Positions 7,577-13,474 of a stretch of 17,748 nucleotides of DNA are shown one piece after another; within the stretch, counting starts at the first letter, position 1, and the number at the start of each line of letters is the position of its first letter. The notes under the pieces were generated by a model. It was given only the letters and a program-made list of their open reading frames with translations, did not search any database and had not been told where the DNA came from. Source of the DNA: Bacillota bacterium (GTDB lineage: Bacteria; Bacillota; Clostridia; Acetivibrionales; DTU013); NCBI GenBank assembly GCA_023435805.1, contig JAEZMC010000128.1, positions 1 to 17,748 on the forward strand, read 5' to 3'. The translations under genes were made by a program, and so were the position numbers.

Positions 7577-7647
7577 GGGACAGCCCCATGAACGGCACTG
7601 CTCTACGCACGGCTCTGCCCCATGAACGGCATGGTGCCGAATGTCCC
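7577..7647. repeat. Structured leader element: 15-base direct repeat inside nested inverted repeats
   Basis: GCCCCATGAACGGCA occurs at 7583-7597 and again at 7617-7631. The block is bounded by GGGACA (7577-7582) and its complement TGTCCC (7642-7647). Inside, TGCCG at 7635-7639 can pair with CGGCA of either repeat copy: CGGCAC/GTGCCG (7593-7598 with 7634-7639) gives a long stem, while CGGCA/TGCCG (7627-7631 with 7635-7639) gives a tight local hairpin. It ends 13 bases before the AGGAGGTGG ribosome binding site of the GH18 gene. It may be a small palindromic repeat element or a structured leader; no known RNA family was recognised. Confidence 0.6.
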
Positions 7648-7673
7648 GTCTGACTATAGCAGGAGGTGGGTTT

Positions 7674-9326
7674 TTGAGGCTTAATAAAAGAATATGGAGT
7701 ATACCGGTTTGCTTTGCTGTGGCAGCCTTACTGGTTATTTCGGCAGGAGCCGGCACTTATGTTTCGGCATCAGGCAGTCAGGCAGACAGGTTCAATATGA
7801 GCTACATCTATTTTGGTAATTCCAATACATACACCAGTTATGTAGACCAAACCGGAGGAGCACTGGACGATATTTCTCCAAGCTATTTCGACCTGAATAC
7901 GGATGGAACACTTAAATTGACCAGTGCGGTCAGCAGGACTTTTATAAAGCAAATGCATGAAAGGGGTATCAAGGTCACCCCGTTTTTAAGCAATCACTGG
8001 GACAGGGCGATCGGTGTCAATGCATTGGCTAACCGTGAGCAGTTATCGTCGCAGGTCGCGGCGGCCGTCATGGAGTATGAGCTGGACGGCGTCAATGTGG
8101 ATATTGAGAATGTAACTGAAAAAGAGAAGGACAGCTATACGGACTTAGTCCGTTTAATAAGGCAGAAGCTGCCGCCTGAGAAAAGCGTCTCCGTAGCAGT
8201 TGCACCAAATCCGTACGGGATCGTCACTGGCTGGCACGGTTCGTATGATTATGCAAAGCTTGCCCAGTACAGCGATTATCTGATGCTGATGACGTATGAC
8301 GAGCATTATCAGGGCGGTGCGGCAGGACCTGTCGCAGGACTCCCATTTGTTGAAAGCTCCATCAAAGCGGCGTTGAAATCCGTTCCGGCGGACAAGCTCT
8401 TACTGGGCATACCCTTTTACGGAAGGATATGGAAGCAGGGGGAGAGCTATGGTGGTTACGGTATCAGCAATAATACGGTGGAAAGTCTGATCGCCGGATA
8501 CAGGGGAAAGGTCACCTATGACAGCAGCACACAATCTCCGAAGGCAACGATTACAATACTGAATAACGATGTAAAACCTCAGGTTCTCGGAAAAACGCTT
8601 GATGCCGGAACATATGACATATGGTACGAGAACGAGGAATCCATCAAGAGCAAGCTGGCACTGGTGGGAAAATACGGCCTGAAAGGTACGGGAAGCTGGA
8701 GCCTGGGGCAGGAAACAAAAAACACCTGGAACTACTACTCACTATGGCTGAACAGTATCTATTTCAGCGATATACAAACCAGCTGGGCCAGGCAGTGCAT
8801 TATCCCGGTAGTGAATAAAGGCTGGATGATCGGTGTGTCCGATTCGAAGTTTATGCCGGATGCACCTGTTACCAGAGCGCAGGCAGCGGTAATCCTGGTC
8901 AGAGCGCTGGGACTGGACACGTCGGCTGCCAAACAGGGACCTCTGGTATTCAGCGATACCGGAGGACATTGGGCCCGCGTTGAGATTGAAGCAGCCAGAC
9001 AGGCAGGCCTGGTGAAGGGTACGGATATCGACAAATATGAACCTGACCAGGCATTGACAAGGGAAGAGATGGCCGTGCTGCTGGACAGGATACTGAACCC
9101 CGACGTTTCGGCAGACATGCAGGCTGGCACAGCATTTTACGATGTGACAACGGTTTCATCGCCCTGGTCCTATGCTGCCATCAACCGGATAGCGGCAGCA
9201 GGTATATTGCAGGGATATCCCGACAAGGGCTTTCATCCCCGTGATTCCATCAGCCGCGGGCAAATGGCTGCTTTGATGGAAAGATCGGCGCCTTTTCTTT
9301 CAAACAGTGTTGTACTTGCAAAATAG
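7674..9326 (+). CDS. Secreted glycoside hydrolase family 18 protein with three SLH domains
   Basis: The 550-residue product starts with a signal peptide (MRLNKR, a hydrophobic core, cleavage near VSASG at 30-34). A GH18 barrel follows (about 40-350) with the catalytic motif DGVNVDIE at 138-145, Glu145 being the proton donor, then LMTYDEHY and GTGSWSLGQE. Its shape resembles the YaaH/SleL type of glucosaminidase more than a long chitinase, so peptidoglycan or another GlcNAc polymer is a likely substrate. Three SLH repeats (about 363-412, 426-475 and 487-540) should anchor it to cell-wall polymer. The start is TTG at 7674, because AGGAGGTGG at 7661-7669 is spaced for it and it begins the signal peptide; an in-frame ATG at 7641 lacks a ribosome binding site and falls in the repeat element. 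Confidence 0.88.
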   Translation: MRLNKRIWSIPVCFAVAALLVISAGAGTYVSASGSQADRFNMSYIYFGNSNTYTSYVDQTGGALDDISPSYFDLNTDGTLKLTSAVSRTFIKQMHERGIKVTPFLSNHWDRAIGVNALANREQLSSQVAAAVMEYELDGVNVDIENVTEKEKDSYTDLVRLIRQKLPPEKSVSVAVAPNPYGIVTGWHGSYDYAKLAQYSDYLMLMTYDEHYQGGAAGPVAGLPFVESSIKAALKSVPADKLLLGIPFYGRIWKQGESYGGYGISNNTVESLIAGYRGKVTYDSSTQSPKATITILNNDVKPQVLGKTLDAGTYDIWYENEESIKSKLALVGKYGLKGTGSWSLGQETKNTWNYYSLWLNSIYFSDIQTSWARQCIIPVVNKGWMIGVSDSKFMPDAPVTRAQAAVILVRALGLDTSAAKQGPLVFSDTGGHWARVEIEAARQAGLVKGTDIDKYEPDQALTREEMAVLLDRILNPDVSADMQAGTAFYDVTTVSSPWSYAAINRIAAAGILQGYPDKGFHPRDSISRGQMAALMERSAPFLSNSVVLAK

Positions 9327-9338
9327 TCGTGCTATAAT
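9310..9338 (+). promoter_or_regulatory. Promoter of queT
   Basis: TTGTAC (9310-9315) and a perfect TATAAT (9333-9338) are 17 bases apart, with an extended -10 TGC before the TATAAT. It overlaps the end of the GH18 gene. Transcription would begin near 9345, leaving a leader of about 185 bases that contains the riboswitch-like element. Confidence 0.65.
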
Positions 9339-9351
9339 GGGATAAAATAAA

Positions 9352-9396
9352 TAAGACAGTTCGAAACCATCCTGTCTGTAAACAAAACTACGGAAT
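9352..9396 (+). promoter_or_regulatory. PreQ1-I-type riboswitch aptamer (probable)
   Basis: AGACAG (9354-9359) pairs with CTGTCT (9372-9377) around a 12-base loop. The loop starts with UUC and ends with C just before the 3' strand, as in preQ1-I aptamers, where that C contacts preQ1. The A-rich tail GTAAACAAAAC (9378-9388) resembles the conserved 3' tail of the class, and CGGA (9391-9394) could pair with UUCG of the loop as the pseudoknot. A terminator follows at 9440-9463, and the gene is a queuosine-precursor transporter. Family features are from memory; no covariance search was possible. Confidence 0.65.
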
Positions 9397-9401
9397 ATGC
9401 G

Positions 9402-9490
9402 CCATGGTACGTCCATGGAGTGTATAAAGCTGATTTGCAGAGGGTTGAAAAACCCTCTTTTTTATTGCGGTACGTCCAGCGAAGCTGGAC
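9402..9490 (+). repeat. Short direct repeat and flanking hairpins in the queT leader
   Basis: GGTACGTCCA occurs at 9406-9415 and 9469-9478, on either side of the leader terminator. The first copy is part of a hairpin CCATGG/CCATGG (9402-9407 with 9413-9418). The second starts a hairpin GTCCAGC/GCTGGAC (9474-9480 with 9484-9490). Confidence 0.5.
9440..9463 (+). terminator. Leader terminator of queT
   Basis: GAGGGTT (9440-9446) and AACCCTC (9451-9457) form a perfect 7-base-pair stem with a GAAA loop, followed by six T residues. It lies between the preQ1-like aptamer and the start codon. TTTGCAG-AGG (9434-9443) can alternatively pair with CCT and CTGTAAA (9371-9382) of the aptamer, a plausible antiterminator that ligand binding would prevent. 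Confidence 0.8.
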
Positions 9491-9528
9491 TAGACTTGCC
9501 GGATGGATGGACGGGAAAGGATATTGGG

Positions 9529-9993
9529 ATGAAGAAAATAAGATTCATCGTAGAAGCTGCAGTGATCGCAGCCATGTATGCCGCATTGACAATTGCCATA
9601 CCGGGAGGCTCCGGACAGATACAGGTGAGGGTTTCTGAAGCGCTCACTGTACTTGCGTTTTTTACGCCCGCCGCGGTACCGGGCTTGTTTGTCGGTTGTA
9701 TGGCTGCCAACATTTTTGTGGGTGCCGGCCCATATGATATTGTATTTGGAAGCCTTGCCACACTGCTCGCGGCATGGCTTACCCGAAAAATGCCGGTAAA
9801 ATATCTTGCGCCGCTGCCTCCAGTGATTATCAATGCAGTGGTAGTGGCATTTGTGCTCAAGCTTACGGCAAATTTACCGATACTGGTTACAATGGGCTTC
9901 GTAGCTCTGGGTGAAGTAATTGCCTGTTACGGTCTGGGTTATCCGCTTCTGCTGCTTTTGGAGAAACAGCGCGGAAAAATATTCAAGCGTTAG
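9529..9993 (+). CDS. queT: QueT-family ECF transporter S component (queuosine precursor uptake)
   Basis: The 154-residue membrane protein begins MKKIRFIVEAAVIAAMYAALTIA and carries the QueT (COG4708) hallmark stretches QVRVSEALTVLAFFTPAAVPGLFVGC and DIVFGSLATLLAA, with about five to six hydrophobic segments. QueT proteins are substrate-binding S components of energy-coupling factor transporters for the queuosine precursors preQ0/preQ1 or queuine. They need the shared EcfA/EcfA'/EcfT module, which is not in this window. An in-frame ATG at 9397 exists, but it would add a non-membrane N-terminus coded across the terminator; ATG at 9529 has AAAGGA upstream and gives the family N-terminus. Expression is probably governed by the preQ1-like leader. 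Confidence 0.9.
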   Translation: MKKIRFIVEAAVIAAMYAALTIAIPGGSGQIQVRVSEALTVLAFFTPAAVPGLFVGCMAANIFVGAGPYDIVFGSLATLLAAWLTRKMPVKYLAPLPPVIINAVVVAFVLKLTANLPILVTMGFVALGEVIACYGLGYPLLLLLEKQRGKIFKR

Positions 9994-10004
9994 TGAAAAC
10001 TTCA

Positions 10005-10033
10005 TTGACAGGATAAATACGTTGAGTTATCAT
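10005..10033 (+). promoter_or_regulatory. Upstream promoter of thiT
   Basis: A perfect TTGACA (10005-10010) and TATCAT (10028-10033) are 17 bases apart. It lies just after queT, and transcription would begin near 10040, shortly before the TPP aptamer. Confidence 0.65.
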
Positions 10034-10049
10034 ATACTCACAACCTAAT

Positions 10050-10142
10050 AAATCTGGGGAGCTGGATCAATCCGGCTGAGAGGGAACTGCATCGTTCCGA
10101 CCCATCAAACCTGAGACGGATAATGCCGGCGGAGGGAGTATA
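10050..10142 (+). promoter_or_regulatory. TPP riboswitch (THI element)
   Basis: The element has all the conserved TPP-aptamer blocks in order: CTGGGGAG (10054-10061), CTGAGAGGGA (10076-10085), CGACCC (10098-10103), ACCTGAG (10110-10115) and GGATAATGCCGGCGGAGGGA (10118-10137). Binding of thiamine pyrophosphate would favour the terminator at 10164-10197. GGAGGG (10131-10136) is complementary to CCCTCC (10165-10170), so the aptamer's 3' strand can act as antiterminator when ligand is absent. The gene downstream is a thiamine transporter. Confidence 0.95.
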
Positions 10143-10163
10143 TCAGCAATATTGATTTATGGA

Positions 10164-10197
10164 GCCCTCCAATCTGTTTCAGAATGGAGGGCTTTTT
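10164..10197 (+). terminator. TPP-riboswitch terminator
   Basis: GCCCTCCA (10164-10171) and TGGAGGGC (10185-10192) form an 8-base-pair stem with a 13-base loop, followed by five T residues. It is the expression platform of the TPP riboswitch. Confidence 0.85.
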
Positions 10198-10224
10198 GTA
10201 CAGGTTTGCGCAGACCTGTATAAT
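10196..10224 (+). promoter_or_regulatory. Candidate second thiT promoter with a palindromic spacer
   Basis: TTGTAC (10196-10201) and a perfect TATAAT (10219-10224) are 17 bases apart, the same boxes and spacing as the queT promoter. The spacer is largely a palindrome: TACAGGT (10199-10205) and ACCTGTA (10214-10220), with TGC/GCA inside. It lies after the riboswitch terminator, so transcription from it would escape TPP control; the palindrome could be a repressor or activator site. Confidence 0.45.
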
Positions 10225-10276
10225 ACGGACGGGGATTGCGGGTGATGCAGGCCCGGAAAATTTTGGAGGGGTTTTG

Positions 10277-10813
10277 ATGAAAAGACAAAATACATGGATG
10301 CTGGTAGAAGCCAGCATGATGATAGGACTGGCAATTATTCTGGGAGAATTTGTGAAGGTTTTTAAAATGCCGATGGGCGGGTCGGTTACAGCCGGTTCAA
10401 TGGTTCCGCTTTTTCTGTTCGCCTACAGGTGGGGCTGGAAACAGGGCATATTGGCCGGTGTGGTATACGGCATCCTGGATTTGATTATAGGCGGCGTATA
10501 CTCCATTCATCCGGTTTCATTGATTTTTGACTATCCCGTTGCTTTTGGTGTGCTCGGACTAGCGGGTTTTTTCAAAAAAACGCCTGCAGGGCTCATGGGA
10601 GGGGTGTTCCTGGGTATTGCAGGGCGTTTCATCTGCCATACCTTTTCCGGTGTGGTCGCATATGCCAGCTATGCGCCTGAGGGGCAGTCACCGCTGCTGT
10701 ATTCGGTGCTTTACAACGGCACCTATCTGCTGCCGGAATTTCTGATTACAATCGTACTTACCGCACTGATCCTGAAATATGTAAAATTGCCGGAGCCGAA
10801 AAGGGCTGTATAA
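10277..10813 (+). CDS. thiT: ThiT, ECF thiamine transporter S component
   Basis: The 178-residue membrane protein matches ThiT (formerly YuaJ). It has an early LGEFVKVFKMPMGGSVTAGSMVPLFLFAYRWGWKQG stretch (from about residue 25), HPVSLIFDYPVAFGVLGLAGFF in the middle, and a C-terminal stretch with the conserved NGTYLLPE. About six membrane segments are evident. ThiT binds thiamine with very high affinity and works with the shared ECF module, which is not encoded here. The start at 10277 is set by GGAGGGG at 10265-10271; an in-frame ATG at 10184 lies inside the leader terminator and is not credible. The TPP riboswitch directly upstream independently supports the assignment. It ends before a bidirectional terminator. 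Confidence 0.95.
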   Translation: MKRQNTWMLVEASMMIGLAIILGEFVKVFKMPMGGSVTAGSMVPLFLFAYRWGWKQGILAGVVYGILDLIIGGVYSIHPVSLIFDYPVAFGVLGLAGFFKKTPAGLMGGVFLGIAGRFICHTFSGVVAYASYAPEGQSPLLYSVLYNGTYLLPEFLITIVLTALILKYVKLPEPKRAV

Positions 10814-10918
10814 AGCATACCGGGAATCAATAGCGCCGTTCCGGGGGGATGGCGTTGTACGGAGGAATTCGTGCATCATGTGTCCCCCTGCGGCTACAAC
10901 AGGGACAATTACATAAAC

Positions 10919-10945
10919 AAAGGGCAGACCTGTCGTCTGCCCTTT
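10919..10945. terminator. Bidirectional terminator between thiT and the FAD dehydrogenase gene
   Basis: AAAGGGCAGAC (10919-10929) and GTCTGCCCTTT (10935-10945) form a perfect 11-base-pair stem with a five-base loop. The A/T ends can serve both directions between the convergent genes. A weaker inverted repeat, TGTCCC (10881-10886) with GGGACA (10902-10907), precedes it. Confidence 0.75.
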
Positions 10946-10991
10946 ACTTGTGAGTTGAGCCAATATAAAGAATATCGCGCTGCTAGACCGC

Positions 10992-12392
10992 TCAGCCCTG
11001 CTTCCCCATTCTTTCCTTTATGACGCGTGCCACATGCACACCGCTGGCACTTGCCTGTGAAAGGCCTCTTGTTATGCCTGCCCCGTCTCCGATAGCGAAC
11101 ATGTTGGGCAGTCTGGTTTCAAGCTCAGGTGAAAGCTCCAGCCTTGAACTGTAGAACTTCACCTCGACCCCGTACAGCAGCGTATCGTAATTTGCCGTTC
11201 CGGGAGCAATCTTGTCCAGCGCATGGATCATTTCAATGATATTGTCCAGATGCCTCTTTGTCAGCACAAGGCTGAGATCGCCGGGAGTCGCCTTGAGTGT
11301 AGGCTTGGTAAAGCTCTGGCTGAGACGGTGTTCATTTGTACGGATCCCTTTGACCAGGTCGCCGAACCGCTGTACCAGCACGCCGCCGCCCAGCATGTTT
11401 GACAGCGATGCGATACGCTTGCCATACTGGTATGGCTCATTGAAGGGCTGGGTAAACCGGTTGCTGACCAGCAGTGCAAAATTGGTGTTTTCGCTTCTGA
11501 GTGCCGGATCCGTATAGCTGTGGCCGTTTACGGTAATAATGCCGTCTACGTTTTCCGATACCACATGACCGTAAGGATTCATGCAGAAGGTCCGGACAAT
11601 GTCGCCATACTGCTTGGTCCGGTACATGAGCTTTGATTCATACACCACGTCGGTGATATGTTCAAACACCCTTGCCGGCAGCTCCACACGCACGCCGATG
11701 TCCACCTGGTTGTTGATCAGTGAAAGCTTCAATGCCTTGCACTGCTGCGAAAACCATTCGGCACCCGACCTGCCGGGTGCGTTGATCAGATAGCGGCAGT
11801 GAACACTGTCGCCATTGGCAAGCTTCAATGTATATATGCCGTTCTCCGGCACGATTTGTCTGACTTCCGTATTGCATCTGATTTCCACGCGTTCCTTCAG
11901 ATACTCGAACAGCCTTGTTAAAATTTTCAGGTTGTTTTCCGTACCCAGATGCTTTACAACCGCATGCAGCAGATGAAGGTCATTCTGCAGCGCCTTCTTT
12001 TCTATTTTGACCGCTTCCTCGCTTTTTGTGCTGAACCGTTCATCGGTGGCGCCAAATTTGACATTGACGCTGTCAACGTATTCAAACAGCCGCATGACTT
12101 CGTCTTCCGGGATGTACTCACCCAGCCATCCCCCGAATTGCGTCGTAAAATTAAACTTGCCGTCGGAATACGCACCGGCGCCGCCGAAGCCGTTCATGAT
12201 ACTGCAGGATTTGCACCTGACACAGTCGGTATTGCGGTTTTCTATGGTGGGACATTTTCTGCCGTATATATTGCTGCCCTGCTCGATCATGACCAAATTG
12301 AGCGACGGTATGCTTTCCGCCAGCTCATAGCCTGCGAAAATACCTGCGGTCCCGCATCCTATTATTGCAACATCGTAAATTTTTCTTTCCAT
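10992..12392 (-). CDS. FAD-dependent dehydrogenase of the COG2509 type
   Basis: The 466-residue protein starts with a Rossmann dinucleotide-binding motif, VAIIGCGTAGIFAGYEL (8-24), and ends with the second FAD-contact motif, NMFAIGDGAGITRGLSQASASG. Between them is a cysteine cluster, C47, C57, C60 and C63, within CPTIENRNTDCVRCKSC, followed by GFGGAGAYSDGKFN; this arrangement is typical of the widespread uncharacterised FAD-dependent dehydrogenase family COG2509. The cysteines could bind an iron-sulfur cluster, which is inference. No substrate is known. AGGAG five bases before ATG 12392 fixes the start; an in-frame GTG two codons upstream is too close to the ribosome binding site. It is divergent from xpt and has its own promoter. 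Confidence 0.85.
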   Translation of the reverse strand: MERKIYDVAIIGCGTAGIFAGYELAESIPSLNLVMIEQGSNIYGRKCPTIENRNTDCVRCKSCSIMNGFGGAGAYSDGKFNFTTQFGGWLGEYIPEDEVMRLFEYVDSVNVKFGATDERFSTKSEEAVKIEKKALQNDLHLLHAVVKHLGTENNLKILTRLFEYLKERVEIRCNTEVRQIVPENGIYTLKLANGDSVHCRYLINAPGRSGAEWFSQQCKALKLSLINNQVDIGVRVELPARVFEHITDVVYESKLMYRTKQYGDIVRTFCMNPYGHVVSENVDGIITVNGHSYTDPALRSENTNFALLVSNRFTQPFNEPYQYGKRIASLSNMLGGGVLVQRFGDLVKGIRTNEHRLSQSFTKPTLKATPGDLSLVLTKRHLDNIIEMIHALDKIAPGTANYDTLLYGVEVKFYSSRLELSPELETRLPNMFAIGDGAGITRGLSQASASGVHVARVIKERMGKQG

Positions 12393-12431
12393 AGCCACTC
12401 CTGTATATGAAATATCTTTCCTCTCTATTGT

Positions 12432-12460
12432 ATCATATATTTATGAAGAACCATCCTCAA
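12432..12460 (-). promoter_or_regulatory. Promoter of the FAD dehydrogenase gene
   Basis: On the minus strand TTGAGG (12455-12460) and TATGAT (12432-12437) are 17 bases apart, giving a leader of about 33 bases. The remaining stretch up to the xpt promoter (12461-12547) shows nothing recognisable. Confidence 0.45.
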
Positions 12461-12547
12461 TTTGAATAAATCTACATTCTCTGTCGAATGGATTTGTTGT
12501 GTCGACAGTATTCCCCTTTACCGGTCTCAGTTTGTGCAATATGCTTA

Positions 12548-12576
12548 TTGCTTTTTGAATATTGATAAGATACAAT
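12548..12576 (+). promoter_or_regulatory. Promoter of the xpt operon
   Basis: TTGCTT (12548-12553) and TACAAT (12571-12576) are 17 bases apart. Transcription would begin near 12583, about 40 bases before the purine aptamer. Confidence 0.5.
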
Positions 12577-12620
12577 AATTTTGTTCTTGGATTACAATTA
12601 ATTTCATAATTTGACGCATA

Positions 12621-12687
12621 CCCGTATAATTCCGGTAATATGGACCGAAAGTTTCTACAAGGCTGCCGCAAACGGCCTGGCTACGGG
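12621..12687 (+). promoter_or_regulatory. Purine (guanine-type) riboswitch aptamer
   Basis: P1 is CCCGTA/TACGGG (12621-12626 with 12682-12687). It is followed by the conserved TAAT, a P2 of CGGT/ACCG with loop AATATGG, the invariant junction GTTTCTAC (12651-12658), and a P3 with loop CCGCAAA that matches the loop of known purine aptamers. The base that pairs with ligand (position 74 in xpt numbering) is C at 12681, which predicts guanine/hypoxanthine/xanthine rather than adenine. Two positions deviate: base 73 is G instead of A (12680), and the bottom pair of P3 is an A-G mismatch (12659 with 12679). The downstream gene, xpt, fits the purine class. Confidence 0.88.
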
Positions 12688-12829
12688 GCTCTGCTCGTGT
12701 CATAACCACGCTGCTTATAGCATCCAGCCCGGTTGGTTCAATTGGTTCGACACATGGCATCCGCCCTCTTTCACCTTTATCGGAAACGGATAACTTAGTT
12801 CTGAATCAGGAAAGGAAACCCGGATCGCC
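12688..12829 (+). other. Expression platform region of the purine riboswitch, without a classical terminator
   Basis: No strong hairpin followed by a T tract was found between the aptamer and xpt. The 3' strand of P1 continues as GGGGCT, and its GGGCT can pair with AGCCC near 12727. GTGTC near 12697 can pair with GACAC near 12749, and TTATC/GATAA forms a small hairpin around 12777-12793. CTTTC-rich sequence near 12768-12775 could cover the AGGAAAGGA (12808-12816) before xpt, so translational control is possible but unproven. Confidence 0.35.
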
Positions 12830-13405
12830 ATGGAAGCGCTGAAACAGAGAATACTAACCGAAGGAAAAGCCATAGGAGCCGGCATACTCAAGGTGGACAG
12901 CTTTTTAAACCACCAGGTTGACGTATCGCTTCTTAATGAGATCGGCAAAGAATTCAAAAAGAGATTTGAAAAGGAACCTGTCACCAAAATACTTACGGTT
13001 GAGGCCTCCGGGATTGCAATTGCCTGTATGGCCGCACAGCATTTCGGCGTACCGGTTGTATTTGCCAAAAAGACGGAGGCGGTCAATCAGGATGCCGAGG
13101 TCTACGAAAGCGAAGTCTTTTCTTTTACCAGACAAAAAAGTTATAAAATAAGGGTGTCGAGGAAGTACCTTACTTCAAGGGACTGTGTGCTGGTGCTGGA
13201 TGATTTTCTGGCCGAGGGAAAGGCGGCAAACGGCTTGCTCCATATAGTCGAACAGTCGGGCGCCTCGCTTGCCGGTGTCGGCATTGTCATAGAGAAGGGC
13301 TTCCAGCAGGGTGGCCGTTGTCTGAGGGACAAAGGTGTCAGACTGGAATCCCTTGCCATCATCGACAGGATGGAGAACGGCAGCATTGCCTTCAGGCAGT
13401 CCTGA
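12830..13405 (+). CDS. xpt: Xanthine phosphoribosyltransferase
   Basis: The 191-residue enzyme transfers phosphoribose from PRPP to xanthine, giving XMP in purine salvage. MEALKQRILTEGKAIGAGILKVDSFLNHQVD is the distinctive Xpt N-terminus, and VLVLDDFLAEGKAANGL holds the PRPP-binding loop (about 122-138), with IVIEKGFQQGG following. The length equals that of B. subtilis Xpt. The start has an odd context: AGGAAAGGA lies 13 bases upstream and only a weak GGAT is at normal spacing, yet no other in-frame start exists nearby and the N-terminus is exactly that of the family. The purine riboswitch upstream and nucleoside transporter genes downstream agree with this role. Confidence 0.95.
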   Translation: MEALKQRILTEGKAIGAGILKVDSFLNHQVDVSLLNEIGKEFKKRFEKEPVTKILTVEASGIAIACMAAQHFGVPVVFAKKTEAVNQDAEVYESEVFSFTRQKSYKIRVSRKYLTSRDCVLVLDDFLAEGKAANGLLHIVEQSGASLAGVGIVIEKGFQQGGRCLRDKGVRLESLAIIDRMENGSIAFRQS

Positions 13406-13417
13406 TTTTAAGTCAGC

Positions 13418-13447
13418 TTTACAGGGCCAAAAGCCCTGATATATAAA
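13418..13447 (+). promoter_or_regulatory. Candidate internal promoter with palindromic spacer before the BMP gene
   Basis: TTTACA (13418-13423) is 18 bases from TATAAA (13442-13447), or 16 from TATATA (13440-13445). The spacer contains a perfect palindrome, CAGGGC/GCCCTG (13422-13427 with 13433-13438). The hairpin is followed by A residues, not T residues, so it is not a plus-strand terminator; an operator site or mRNA-end hairpin is more likely. The layout recalls that at 10196-10224. Confidence 0.4.
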
Positions 13448-13474
13448 AAAAAAAGAATTAAGGAGAGGTACAAA

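Noticed and set aside
10860..10907. GGAGGAATTC followed by GTG and ATG codons after thiT, looking like a short gene
   Set aside because: The ATG frame ends after 12 codons, and the GTG frame runs through the bidirectional terminator into the end of the opposite gene. No recognisable protein results.
13422..13438. Hairpin after xpt as a terminator
   Set aside because: It is followed by A residues on the plus strand, without a T tract, and the operon context predicts readthrough. It is treated as an operator or mRNA-end structure.
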